From Owenweeksia sp. (GTDB lineage: Bacteria; Bacteroidota; Bacteroidia; Flavobacteriales; Schleiferiaceae): DNA of 64,000 bases. Where the stretch lies: positions 20,361 to 84,360 of the forward strand of contig JANQPD010000061.1 of NCBI GenBank assembly GCA_028285465.1, given 5' to 3'. Both the position numbers and the translations under genes were made by a program. Positions 53,238-62,310 of this stretch are shown one piece after another; positions within the stretch are counted from its first letter, which is position 1, and every line of letters begins with the position of its first letter. The notes below the pieces were generated by a model. That model worked only from the letters and a program-made list of their open reading frames with translations, searched no databases and had not been told where the DNA came from.

Positions 53238-53554
53238 ACTATCCTAACGTTTAACACAAAATTTTACCAGATAGAAATAAAATTTCGTTGACGAAAATAA
53301 TCAATAATCGTGCCGGTGAAAGCACTGAGTGCTAAAATAATGGGGTGTGTCTTTTTAAATGCCTGTAGTCCTTTTCTGTAGCGGGTTTGCGGGTTTTCTT
53401 TTTTTCATTTCAAGAAAAGCACATTTTCAAAATGACAGAAAACGGCATTTGGCTTTTGCGTCATTTTCCTTCTAAAGATTTAGCAGTCAGAGGCTTGTGT
53501 TTTTTGTTGCCATTCTGGTACGGTTGTGCCTTTCTCCAGGCAAACCACAAAAAA

Positions 53555-54598
53555 GTGACCGAAGCATTTAAAGAGAGAATTACTGTTGCAAGCCGCATTT
53601 GCATCATCGTGGCGTTTACCATAGCCTTGTTGATTGCCGGCCGTGTGATTATAATTCCATTAGCGGTTTCTTTTCTCTTTGCCATGGTACTCAATCCCTT
53701 TTTGATACGGTTAGAAAAAATGGGGATTAATAGACTGTGGAGCATCGTATTGGTAATGCTGGCGTTTTTGCTGATCATTGCCGGCTTCATGATGTTCAGC
53801 TATTACCAGATCAGTATGCTGATGGAAGACCTGCCCAATATAAAAGAGCGTACCTGGAATCGCTTTGGTACCTGGATGCAGGAGGTAGAACGGTTTACGG
53901 GTTTTAACCTGGGCGATCAAGAGCAGTGGGTTGGAGAAAACGGGGAGAATACCACTACCTTTTTGACCGGGTTCTTGCAGATCACGACCACCGTGCTTAC
54001 GGGATTAGTGCAAATCCCGATATACATTTTTCTATTCCTATTGTATAAAGACAAATTTCAAGCGTTTATAGAAAGGCTTTACCACGGCAACAAAAAAATA
54101 TCAAACGAGCATATCGAGGAAGTGCGCGAAGTAGTACAGGGTTACGTATTCGGCATGTTCCTGGTAATCTGTATCCTGGCTGTGCTTAATTCTATTGGCT
54201 TGCTATTGCTGGGCATTAAATACGCTATTTTCTTTGGTGTATTCTCTGCTATACTCACCGTAATTCCCTACATCGGAAATATTGTCGGGGGGTTATTGCC
54301 CTTTATCATGGCCCTGGTTACCAAAGATTCGGCCTGGTATGGCGTGGGTGTAGTGGCCGTATACGGTCTTGTGCAATTCTTAGAAGGGAACTTTATTACT
54401 CCCAAAGTAATGGGGAGTAAAGTGAGCATTAATCCTCTGGTGGCGCTTATTGCGCTCATAGCCGGAGGACAGATCCTGGGTGTGGCGGGCCTTATCATCG
54501 CGATCCCCTTAGTGGGGATCTTGAAAGTGGCCTTATCACATAGCGAAACCCTAAAACCCCTCACTATTCTAATGGAAGAAGGAACAACTAACACCTAA
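53555..54598 (+). CDS. AI-2E family transporter (TqsA/YdiK-like)
   Basis: A polytopic inner-membrane protein with about eight helices. The family block NSIGLLLLGIKYAIFFGVFSAILTVIPYIGNIVGGLLP and the QFLEGNFITPKVMGSKVSINPLVAL segment are both present. Named after E. coli TqsA, an autoinducer-2 exporter, but most members have no proven substrate, and some are Na+/H+ antiporters. The start is uncertain: GTG at 53555 gives 347 residues, normal for the family, whereas frames reaching back to 53432 or 53387 add AT-rich, unlikely sequence. The outer-membrane protein gene follows 14 bases later. Confidence 0.87.
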   Translation: MTEAFKERITVASRICIIVAFTIALLIAGRVIIIPLAVSFLFAMVLNPFLIRLEKMGINRLWSIVLVMLAFLLIIAGFMMFSYYQISMLMEDLPNIKERTWNRFGTWMQEVERFTGFNLGDQEQWVGENGENTTTFLTGFLQITTTVLTGLVQIPIYIFLFLLYKDKFQAFIERLYHGNKKISNEHIEEVREVVQGYVFGMFLVICILAVLNSIGLLLLGIKYAIFFGVFSAILTVIPYIGNIVGGLLPFIMALVTKDSAWYGVGVVAVYGLVQFLEGNFITPKVMGSKVSINPLVALIALIAGGQILGVAGLIIAIPLVGILKVALSHSETLKPLTILMEEGTTNT

Positions 54599-54612
54599 AT
54601 ATCGAATAGATT

Positions 54613-55293
54613 ATGAGAACAACTAAATTCACCAACCGCTTAAAACAGCTCAGGCTTAAAAGCGAGCACAAAACCATCCTGATCATCGTGTTTGGCATTA
54701 TTGCCTCTTTTTTAACTTTTGAAATGGAAGCACAAAATGTTTCCATAGGACCTAAGTTGGGCTTTAGCTCCACTACCGCAGCCGGTGATGACGTGCCCAA
54801 CGAAACGGAAAACATCAGTGGACTCGTTGGCGGGGTTTTCTTTAAAGTAAATGCGGGACGCATCCTGGCCATCCAACCCGAAATTTTGTTTCATCAAAAA
54901 GGAGGGTATTATGAAGAGAGCAGCAACATAAACTACCGTTTGGAAATAGACTACCTGGAAATTCCCTTACTTTTTAAAGCACAGATCCCCGTAGGAGAAA
55001 CGATTTACCCTTACGTATATGCCGGCCCTTATGCCGCTTTTACCCTGGATAACCGGGAAGAGGGAGAATTCTTTTTTCTTGAAGGTACGGGAACCGCCAA
55101 CCTGAATGATTTTGACGCGGGGGGCGTGTTTGGCGGAGGGCTGGACATCCAGGTAGGGAAGCTGTTTTTAGGGCTCGACCTGCGCTACGGGGTGGGCATG
55201 GTAAACATTTATGACAGAGAGGACAGTGAAGATGAACCGGACATTAAGAACCGCAGCTTTAGCACAATGGTCTCTCTTGGTATTAACCTTTAA
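54613..55293 (+). CDS. Outer-membrane beta-barrel protein (porin family, PorT-like)
   Basis: A 226-residue exported protein with a long basic N-region (about 1-20), a hydrophobic signal core (ILIIVFGIIASFLTF) and a cut near MEAQ. The mature part is a small beta-barrel: NVSIGPKLGFSSTTAAG, GGVFFKVNAGRILAIQPEILFHQKGGYY, IDYLEIPLLFKAQI, and a last strand SFSTMVSLGINL ending in an aromatic/hydrophobic pattern. This is the outer membrane protein beta-barrel (OMP_b-brl_2) style common in Bacteroidota. It precedes a tiny membrane protein gene by 10 bases. Confidence 0.88.
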   Translation: MRTTKFTNRLKQLRLKSEHKTILIIVFGIIASFLTFEMEAQNVSIGPKLGFSSTTAAGDDVPNETENISGLVGGVFFKVNAGRILAIQPEILFHQKGGYYEESSNINYRLEIDYLEIPLLFKAQIPVGETIYPYVYAGPYAAFTLDNREEGEFFFLEGTGTANLNDFDAGGVFGGGLDIQVGKLFLGLDLRYGVGMVNIYDREDSEDEPDIKNRSFSTMVSLGINL

Positions 55294-55303
55294 AAACAAT
55301 AGT

Positions 55304-55456
55304 ATGAGTAATTTACTGTATCTTATAGCCATTATCCTGGTAATTGGGTGGCTACTTGGCTTTTTCGCCTTTAACTTAGGTGGTCTGATCCATATTCTCC
55401 TGGTTTTTGCCCTTATTGCGGTAATTTTCAGGCTAATTGGCGGTAGAGGCATTTAG
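55304..55456 (+). CDS. Lmo0937-like small membrane protein
   Basis: A 50-residue protein of two hydrophobic helices (NLLYLIAIILVIGWLLGFFAF and IHILLVFALIAVIFRLI) joined by NLGG. This matches the lmo0937/DUF5670 family of small membrane proteins, often stress-induced. The ATG at 55304 is the natural start. It follows the porin-like gene by 10 bases and is followed by a terminator. Confidence 0.82.
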   Translation: MSNLLYLIAIILVIGWLLGFFAFNLGGLIHILLVFALIAVIFRLIGGRGI

Positions 55457-55536
55457 CTAAGCTGACATGCTGTGTCCTGGCCTTATATAAAGCCGAGGTA
55501 GAATGAATCGAAACCAATAACACCTATGATAAAAAC

Positions 55537-55571
55537 GAGAAGCTAGCTATAAAGGCGCTTCTCATTTTTTT
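55537..55571 (+). terminator. Rho-independent terminator
   Basis: GAGAAGC (55537-55543) and GCTTCTC (55557-55563) form the stem, followed by A and seven T. It ends the transporter/porin/small-protein group. Confidence 0.85.
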
Positions 55572-55638
55572 CACCTATTTGTCTTCTGCAATATTAACCG
55601 TTTTTCCTTCCAGCAAAGAGGGAGGGTTGCAGTAAAAC

Positions 55639-56961
55639 CTACTCTTCGGAGCGGTCCAGCAATTTGGGGTTGATCGCTTTGGAAGGATTTGTGCCCAGTT
55701 CTCGTAGCTTTTCCGTTTTGCGCACCAGGTTGTCTTTTCCATCAGTGAGCTTTTTCATAGCCTCCTGGTAGGTCTTTTGGGCCGTCCCCATTTGATTGCC
55801 AAGCTTTATTAGGTCCTCCGAAAAGTTTACAAATTTGTCATACAAGCCTCCGGCCTGACGGGCAATCTCATCTGCGTTTTTGTTTTGCTGATCCTGTTTC
55901 CAGATGTAAGAAATGGTACGCAGGGTAGCCAATAAAGTAGCCGTGGTTACCAGGGCAATATTTTTATCCAGCGCCTTCTCGTAAAGCTGCGGGTCTTCTT
56001 TGAGCGCTGCTGTAAGGGCAGGTTCATTGGCAACGAACATCAGTACATAATCCGGGGGGTTAATGCCATACAGATGCTGGTAGTTACGATCTCCCAGTCC
56101 TTTGATATGAGCGTGCAGGCTTTGGGTATGCTCCTTCAGAGCCTTTTGCTTTTCGGCTTCTTCATCGGCATCAAAATAGCGGCTGTAGGCACTTAGCGAA
56201 ACTTTTGCATCCAGGATCAAGTGCTTTCCGTCCGGTAAATTCAAAATGTAGTCGAGGCGTTGGTTTTGACCGCCTTCGCTCTTAAAGTTTTTTTCCTTCT
56301 CGTAGTGAATGCCCTTTTCAAGGCCGGCCTTGGCCAGGATGTTCTCCAGCTGCAACTCTCCCCAGTTTCCCTGTGTTTTTGAATCGCCACGCAAGGCCAG
56401 GGTTAAGCTTTTGGCCTCCTGGGTGATCTGTTGGTTTAATTCCTTTAAGCTGCGGATCTGTTCTACCAGGGCCGCACCGCGCTTTTCACCTTGTACATGG
56501 CTTTCCTCCACGCGTTTTTGAAACTCCAGTATCCGTTCGCGGAAGGGCAACAAAAGCTCGCCCAGGTTTTCCCTGTTTTGGAGGGTAAATTTCTCACTCT
56601 TTTTATCCAATATTTCATTGGCGAGGTTTTCAAAACGCACGCGTAGCTGCTCTTCGCGCTTGTCCAGCTCTGCGCTTTCGCGCTCCAGGCGCTCGGCCAG
56701 GTTCTTGTTATGCGTGCTTTCGCGGTTGAGGGCGGCCGTAAGGTCGAGTACCGACTGCCGTTCCTTTTCATATTTTGAAGTCAACTCCTGCAGCTCCTCT
56801 TTGAGGCGGTTCTTTTCCCCCTCACTTATTTGCAGGGAAGTGTGGCTTTCCTGAAGGTGTTGATTACAGGCTTCCATACGTTTGCGCTGCCTGTTTTGAA
56901 GCAGTGTATAAGCGGCCAGGAAGCCAAGGATCAAAGCACCAATGGGGACTAATAGCTCCAT
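55639..56961 (-). CDS. rmuC: DNA recombination protein RmuC
   Basis: A 440-residue protein: N-terminal membrane helix (about 3-20), a long coiled coil (about 25-170), and the RmuC nuclease-like domain (about 185-400) with GNWGELQLENILAKAGLEKGIHYE, LDAKVSLSAYSRY and YVLMFVANEPALTAALK. RmuC limits inversions at short inverted repeats; it belongs to the PD-(D/E)xK-like group. It is followed upstream by a MarC family gene one base away, so the two are co-transcribed. Confidence 0.95.
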   Translation of the reverse strand: MELLVPIGALILGFLAAYTLLQNRQRKRMEACNQHLQESHTSLQISEGEKNRLKEELQELTSKYEKERQSVLDLTAALNRESTHNKNLAERLERESAELDKREEQLRVRFENLANEILDKKSEKFTLQNRENLGELLLPFRERILEFQKRVEESHVQGEKRGAALVEQIRSLKELNQQITQEAKSLTLALRGDSKTQGNWGELQLENILAKAGLEKGIHYEKEKNFKSEGGQNQRLDYILNLPDGKHLILDAKVSLSAYSRYFDADEEAEKQKALKEHTQSLHAHIKGLGDRNYQHLYGINPPDYVLMFVANEPALTAALKEDPQLYEKALDKNIALVTTATLLATLRTISYIWKQDQQNKNADEIARQAGGLYDKFVNFSEDLIKLGNQMGTAQKTYQEAMKKLTDGKDNLVRKTEKLRELGTNPSKAINPKLLDRSEE

Positions 56962-56962
56962 A

Positions 56963-57604
56963 TTAAGTAAAGAAGAGTTTATACAAACCGAGTACTCCGT
57001 TCAGGATCATTTGCGCAGCCAGCGAACCTACGATCAAGCCCATAAGCCGGTTGAGTACTTTTAAGCCATTGGTACCCAGCTTCTTTTTAATAAAAGGCAT
57101 GCGCTGCAGGATCAGGAGGCTGGCTATGCAACAAATGAGTATAGCGGTAATTCCGCTCAGGTAGTCTAACCAGCTTCCGGCATTAATGCTGAGGTTGATG
57201 AGCGTGGTGGCCATACCCGGTCCTACAATAATGGGAATGGCAAGCGGTACGGTACTTATGTCTTCTCGCTCGAGTGCTGCCGTTTGGTCTTTTGCGTTGT
57301 GGTTTACCCGTTTGCCGTGGCCCTGCACCATATTGAAACCCATTACCAGCAGGATGATACCCCCAAAAACCCGTAAACCATGAGGAGAAATCCCAAAGAA
57401 TTCGAAAATATAATTGCCGCTTAGGAAAAGTACTAGCATAGCAATGAAAACGGCCTTGCTGTTGCGCCATGCAATGCCCCGTATCTCCTTTTTGCTCACA
57501 TGTTCATCCAACAGGGTAAGCATGACCACTCCTGCAGAAAGGGGATTCATGATCGTAAAGATCGAAATGGTGTGGCCAAGGGTGTCGCGCAAAAACTCTA
57601 TCAA
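56963..57604 (-). CDS. MarC family integral membrane protein (second copy)
   Basis: A 213-residue MarC/UPF0056 protein with about six helices: TISIFTIMNPLSAGVVMLTLL, FEFFGISPHGLRVFGGIILLVMGFNMV, VPLAIPIIVGPGMATTLINLSI (the conserved PIIVGPG block) and a final helix. It is only distantly similar to the MarC protein at 242-817. The only start before the first helix is TTG at 57604. It lies directly upstream of rmuC on the same strand. Substrate is unknown. Confidence 0.88.
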   Translation of the reverse strand: MIEFLRDTLGHTISIFTIMNPLSAGVVMLTLLDEHVSKKEIRGIAWRNSKAVFIAMLVLFLSGNYIFEFFGISPHGLRVFGGIILLVMGFNMVQGHGKRVNHNAKDQTAALEREDISTVPLAIPIIVGPGMATTLINLSINAGSWLDYLSGITAILICCIASLLILQRMPFIKKKLGTNGLKVLNRLMGLIVGSLAAQMILNGVLGLYKLFFT

Positions 57605-57709
57605 GACGTGCTCTTTTTTGCAAAGTAAAACATTATAAAGGGCAGGCAGGCAGGTCGTGTAGAAATCTTGTTAACGGCTGCCTCCGCTTTGGAATGACAT
57701 TATAAGCCC

Positions 57710-57717
57710 TATTTTTG
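57710..57717 (+). promoter_or_regulatory. Putative -7 box (TATTTTTG) 4 nt from the next start
   Basis: TAnnTTTG match ending 4 bases before the ATG at 57722, the same spacing seen for glyS and panD. Confidence 0.4.
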
Positions 57718-57721
57718 AAAG

Positions 57722-58606
57722 ATGTTTCCCGAGCTGATATTCCACGCCATTCCTTTTTTTGTAGGCCTGATCCTCCTGGAAGTGGCCCTTTCAGCTTACC
57801 TTAAGGTAAAAACCTATGCACTAAAAGACACTTTCAGCAGCATTGCTATGGGCTTGGGAAATGTAGTGATCGGCCTGGTTGGAAAAGCCCTGGTGCTGGC
57901 CGCTTTTGTGTGGGTGCACCAGTTTGCATTCTTCGACCTAGGTTATACCTGGTGGGCCTGGGTACTGTGTTTTTTTGCGGATGACTTCAGCTACTACTGG
58001 TTTCACCGCACCGCGCATAAGGTGCGCTTTTTTTGGGCGAGCCACGTAGTACACCACTCGTCGCAAAGCTATAATTTAAGTACCGCACTGCGTCAGACCT
58101 GGACCGGCAACCTCACCGGCAGCTTTGTCTTTTGGCTGTGGATGCCCTTGTTGGGTTTTGAACCCTTTATGATCGTTTTTATGCAAAGTGTAAGCCTGCT
58201 TTATCAATTTTGGATACATACGGAGCTCATTCAAAAACTGCCCTCCTGGGTTGAAGCCGTGTTTAACACCCCTTCCCACCACCGGGTGCACCATTCCAGT
58301 GATTTGAAGTATTTGGATAAGAACCATGCGGGGATACTCATCATTTGGGACCGTTGGTTTGGCACTTACCAGCCGGAGGAGGAAAAACCTACATATGGAC
58401 TCACGACCAATATACGTACTTACAATCCCTTGCGGATCGCCACCCATGAGTGGAGCGCTGTGTTTAAAGATATCCGGGCTTACCCGAAGCATGGCCTCGG
58501 GTATCTTTTTGGGCCTCCGGGCTGGAGCCACGATGGCAGCCGGAAAACCACCGCACAACTCCGGGAAAAAGCTTCCGCTCATAGGCGCATACACAACCAC
58601 AACTAA
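57722..58606 (+). CDS. Sterol desaturase/fatty acid hydroxylase family protein
   Basis: A 294-residue membrane di-iron enzyme. The histidine clusters are present: HRTAH (about 99-103), HVVHHSS (about 111-117) and HHRVHH (about 184-189), the FA_hydroxylase pattern. Members hydroxylate or desaturate lipids such as carotenoids, sterols or fatty acids using O2; the substrate cannot be told. The subtilase gene follows 11 bases later but is unrelated in function. Confidence 0.9.
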   Translation: MFPELIFHAIPFFVGLILLEVALSAYLKVKTYALKDTFSSIAMGLGNVVIGLVGKALVLAAFVWVHQFAFFDLGYTWWAWVLCFFADDFSYYWFHRTAHKVRFFWASHVVHHSSQSYNLSTALRQTWTGNLTGSFVFWLWMPLLGFEPFMIVFMQSVSLLYQFWIHTELIQKLPSWVEAVFNTPSHHRVHHSSDLKYLDKNHAGILIIWDRWFGTYQPEEEKPTYGLTTNIRTYNPLRIATHEWSAVFKDIRAYPKHGLGYLFGPPGWSHDGSRKTTAQLREKASAHRRIHNHN

Positions 58607-58617
58607 GCTAACACAAC

Positions 58618-61227
58618 ATGCAAAGACGGATCTTCTTACTGCTTTTGGCCATTATTGGCTTCCATGCACAAAGCCAGGTATCGCCCGCTTTAGAAGAGAA
58701 GCTTTCCGAAGCAGGAAACCGCTTTTTACCTATAAGGGTAGAGTTTGCTACTACGGTAGATTTTGAGGCCCTGGAAGCCTGGTTTACCAGCAAACAGACC
58801 CCTGCGAGGGAAAGGCCGCGTATAGTGAACCGCCTCCTGATGAAGCAGGCGCAAACTACTCAGGCCGGAGCCCGTACATTGCTGCGCACGTTTGATGAAA
58901 ATGAGGTTAGGAGCATCCATTCTTTCTACATTACCAATGTTATGGTAATGGTAGTAAAACCCGAGGCGATTTTTGCCCTGGCCCAATTGCCTGATGTGAC
59001 CTATGTAGATTGGGCGGGGGATGCGTTTTTGGCGCACGATCCGGTAATTGAATCCCGGGCGCATAAAACAGCCGCAGTTAACGGAACAGAGCCGGGCTTG
59101 CGGGCTGTAAACGCACCCGCTATGTGGGAGTTAGGCTACACTGGACGCGGACGTGTTGTGTACAATTACGATACCGGGGTATGGCCTACCCACCCTGCTT
59201 TCAAAGATCGTTTCCTGGGAAATTTTGCCCCGCTTAGCCAGTCCTGGTATGGTTTACTTAGCGATTACCCCGATGGGCGCATCAGCAATCACGGAACCCA
59301 TACTTTAGGCACCATAGCCGGGCTGGATACGACAACCAACGACACTATAGGCGTGGCTTTTGGTGCTTATTGGATGGCTAACGATTTTGTGGCTTCCACC
59401 GTAGCTGACCTTCCCCCCCTGGCCAGGATGATCGAGGCGTTTGAGTGGGCCCTGAACCCCGATGGGGATACCGCCACCAGCGATGACGTACCGGATGTGA
59501 TCAACAACAGTTGGCGCTGGCGCGATGACCCCGACACGGTGCATTGCGGAGGCTTTGTGGTGCAACTGATGAACGCCATAGAAGCTGCCGGCATAGCAAA
59601 TGTTTTCTCGGGGGGGAACTCGGGCCCGAACAACACCACAGTAAACTCACCACAACGCATAAATACTTCTGTGGTCAATACGTTTTCGGTGGGTAGCGTA
59701 GACGGCAATCAGCCCTTTCCACACCCCATAAGCAGTTTTTCTACACGGGGACCCACCCAGTGTCTGGGTTCCGGCAGCTTGTCGATACACCCTGAAGTGG
59801 TGGCACCGGGTCAAAATGTGCGCTCCGCCTGGGGGACCAATGCGTACCATACCATTTCCGGCACCAGTATGGCTGCCCCGCATGTTTCAGGAGCCGTACT
59901 GCTCTTGAAAGAAGCCTTTCCGCAACTTACGGGCGCTCAACTCCTGCAAGCCCTTTATACCACAGCCATAGATATGGGTGTAAGCGGAGAAGACAATACC
60001 TATGGAAACGGGCTTATAGATGTGCATGCCGCGTACCAGCTCCTCACTTTGAGCCATACACCGGTCAACCCAAACAAAGTGCACTGGGATGTGGCCATTA
60101 AAGAGGTAAGCTCCGCTGAGGGTGGGGAAGTAGTTTGCAAAACGCCCTTTAACCCGGGTATTGTAGTGCAGAATCTCGGGGATAGCGCCATCCGCACGGT
60201 TAGGCTTACCTATTGGTTGGATGGGGTAATGGGTACTTCATCGCCCGTAAGTATTTCCACTCCGAATTTACAGGCCAGGGGGGATGTAGATACCCTGTTT
60301 ATTCCCGGTGGTGTAGACCTTCCCATGAATCGGGACTATGTGCTGACCGTACAAGTTGAGCTGAATAAAACTGAATATGATGTGATCAATAACCAACGCA
60401 TCATGCGCTTCAACAAACGGGGCACAGCCGCGCTTCCGTTTTACGAGGATTTTGAAGCGGGCATATCGGAAGCCGCGTGGTACCTGAAGAACGAAGATGC
60501 ATTGATCTCTTGGGATACGGTTTCCATACAGGGCTGGCCGGGAAACAATACTGCAGCCTATCTCAACTTCAGCGATTACCTGCCAAGGGAAAGTCAGCGG
60601 GATGAACTTTGGGGTGCTGCCCTGCCCTTGCCCGATGTCCCGGTGCTGGGCCTCAGTTTTGACCTGGCCTACCAATCACCCGGAACGATTGCTTTGACCC
60701 AGGATACCTTCAAGATCTACGCCTCAACCGATTGCGGGAAGACCTACCCCCATCTCCTTTACAATAAGGCGGGCGCTGACCTTGGCACAACGGGCGTGCT
60801 TGGGGGAAACTTTGAGCCCGTTTCCCGTGCGGACTGGAGGCGGGAGCACATAGACCTTTCACCCTTTGCCGGGCGGGAAATACTGCTTTCCTTTGTGGGC
60901 ATAAACCGCAAAGGCAATAACCTTTACCTCGATAATATTTCGGTGTATGAAGGACTGTGGGACCCATTTTCCTTACCCGAAGCCAGGCTAAATGTGTTTA
61001 GCCTGCATCCCAATCCAGCGAAAGAGGCAGTGCAGATCTCATCTCTGCTAAAGCATGAGAACCCTTTGCGCGTGCAGCTTATAGACGCCAATGGCCGGAA
61101 GGTGGGGCAACCAAAAACCATAAAGGCGAATGACTACATAGAGGTAAGCAAGCTTACCGGAGGGCTGTATTTTATAAAGATCAGCCAGGGAAAGCGGGTG
61201 GAGTACCTTCGGTTCGTAAAACATTGA
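58618..61227 (+). CDS. T9SS-exported S8 (subtilisin-like) serine protease
   Basis: An 869-residue secreted protease. Signal peptide (cut near HAQS), an inhibitor-like propeptide (about 25-150), and the S8 catalytic domain (about 165-475) with the triad in YNYDTG (Asp), NHGTHTLG (His) and GTSMAAPHVSG (Ser). Beta-rich domains (about 480-790) and a T9SS sorting domain (LHPNPAKEAVQI ... GGLYFIKI) follow. It is predicted to be cell-surface or extracellular and to digest proteins. The retropepsin-like gene follows within about 110 bases. Confidence 0.93.
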   Translation: MQRRIFLLLLAIIGFHAQSQVSPALEEKLSEAGNRFLPIRVEFATTVDFEALEAWFTSKQTPARERPRIVNRLLMKQAQTTQAGARTLLRTFDENEVRSIHSFYITNVMVMVVKPEAIFALAQLPDVTYVDWAGDAFLAHDPVIESRAHKTAAVNGTEPGLRAVNAPAMWELGYTGRGRVVYNYDTGVWPTHPAFKDRFLGNFAPLSQSWYGLLSDYPDGRISNHGTHTLGTIAGLDTTTNDTIGVAFGAYWMANDFVASTVADLPPLARMIEAFEWALNPDGDTATSDDVPDVINNSWRWRDDPDTVHCGGFVVQLMNAIEAAGIANVFSGGNSGPNNTTVNSPQRINTSVVNTFSVGSVDGNQPFPHPISSFSTRGPTQCLGSGSLSIHPEVVAPGQNVRSAWGTNAYHTISGTSMAAPHVSGAVLLLKEAFPQLTGAQLLQALYTTAIDMGVSGEDNTYGNGLIDVHAAYQLLTLSHTPVNPNKVHWDVAIKEVSSAEGGEVVCKTPFNPGIVVQNLGDSAIRTVRLTYWLDGVMGTSSPVSISTPNLQARGDVDTLFIPGGVDLPMNRDYVLTVQVELNKTEYDVINNQRIMRFNKRGTAALPFYEDFEAGISEAAWYLKNEDALISWDTVSIQGWPGNNTAAYLNFSDYLPRESQRDELWGAALPLPDVPVLGLSFDLAYQSPGTIALTQDTFKIYASTDCGKTYPHLLYNKAGADLGTTGVLGGNFEPVSRADWRREHIDLSPFAGREILLSFVGINRKGNNLYLDNISVYEGLWDPFSLPEARLNVFSLHPNPAKEAVQISSLLKHENPLRVQLIDANGRKVGQPKTIKANDYIEVSKLTGGLYFIKISQGKRVEYLRFVKH

Positions 61228-61338
61228 CCATGTAATGAGTTGGTTTCATCACGCTTGAGATGTCAGAAAAAACAAAAGTATTCCCAGGTGTCTAGTGCCC
61301 GGCCATATAAGAAAGCGAGACTTGGTCTAAGGCTGGGA

Positions 61339-62310
61339 ATGTCGCTGCTTTTTCTCGTTTGCCTGAAAATTTTACTTTGCTTTCCGGTTAAGACTTATGG
61401 CATGCCTATACCCACCGATGAGACAGACATCAGCAGGCGCTTGCCCCTTATGTTCTCCAGCAAAAACCGCATTGCACTCCCTATCCGAAGGGCAGGGAAT
61501 CTTATCCTCATAAAGGCAAAGGCCGATACCCTGGAGGGCAATTTCATACTGGACACAGGTGCTCCGTACCTCGTGCTCAATCAGACTTATTTCAGGAATT
61601 ACCGCGATATCCCTGAGCAGCAGAGCGTGGGGATAAATGGAGAAGCACAATCGGTAAAAGTAGTAGAGGTAGATAGCCTGCTAATAGAAGGTGTGAAATA
61701 CAAGGAGATCATAGCCGATGCAGCCAACCTTTCCCAGATCGAAAACCGCAAAGGCGTACGCATCCTTGGATTATTGGGCGTTAATATGTTCCTGGATTTT
61801 GAAATGGAGATCGACCTGGCGCATAACGTATTATACCTCAACCGGCTTACGGAAGAAGGTGGTTGTCAAAATCCCCTGGCCATTGCCAACAAACGCAACG
61901 CAAACTTTACAGCGCCCGTTTCCTTAAGGCGGGATGTCATACAGTTCAGTGCCAGTATCAATGACCGGAAGCTGCGCTTTTGCTTCGATACCGGAGCGGA
62001 GTACAATGTGCTGAGTGCGGATGTGGGCAAAAAAGTACTGGAGGGCATTACCATTGTACGCAGGATGAAGCTTTACGGCTCCTCCGGGGGGAGCAGTGAG
62101 GTATTGGCAGGTTCCATTAACTTCCTGGAAATAGAAGGGTTCCGTTTGGCCAATATGCAAACCATACTCTCTGACCTGGAACAGTTGCGCAAAGCGTACG
62201 GCAGCCAAATAGACGGTATGATAGGTTACCAACTGCTCAGCCGTGGGGTAGTATGTATTAATTTTAAAACCAAAGAACTGCGGTTTTATACTTTAGCGGA
62301 AGAGGGATGA
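61339..62310 (+). CDS. Retropepsin-like aspartic protease with two DTG sites
   Basis: A 323-residue exported protein. From the ATG at 61339 the N-terminus is a signal (MSLLFLVCLKILLCF ... YG); a TTG at 61240 would add 33 residues ahead of it. Two aspartic-protease halves are fused: FILDTGAPYLVL (Asp72) with its flap region, and FCFDTGAEYNVL in the second half, ending with GMIGYQLL. Two DTG motifs in one chain mimic a pepsin-like or covalent retropepsin dimer. Target is unknown. The stop overlaps the next gene's ATG by 4 bases, so the two are coupled. Confidence 0.85.
   Translation: MSLLFLVCLKILLCFPVKTYGMPIPTDETDISRRLPLMFSSKNRIALPIRRAGNLILIKAKADTLEGNFILDTGAPYLVLNQTYFRNYRDIPEQQSVGINGEAQSVKVVEVDSLLIEGVKYKEIIADAANLSQIENRKGVRILGLLGVNMFLDFEMEIDLAHNVLYLNRLTEEGGCQNPLAIANKRNANFTAPVSLRRDVIQFSASINDRKLRFCFDTGAEYNVLSADVGKKVLEGITIVRRMKLYGSSGGSSEVLAGSINFLEIEGFRLANMQTILSDLEQLRKAYGSQIDGMIGYQLLSRGVVCINFKTKELRFYTLAEEG

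Noticed and set aside
53387..53554. N-terminal extension of the AI-2E transporter
   Set aside because: The added residues are AT-rich and unlike the family; GTG at 53555 gives a normal length. Kept only as an alternative start.
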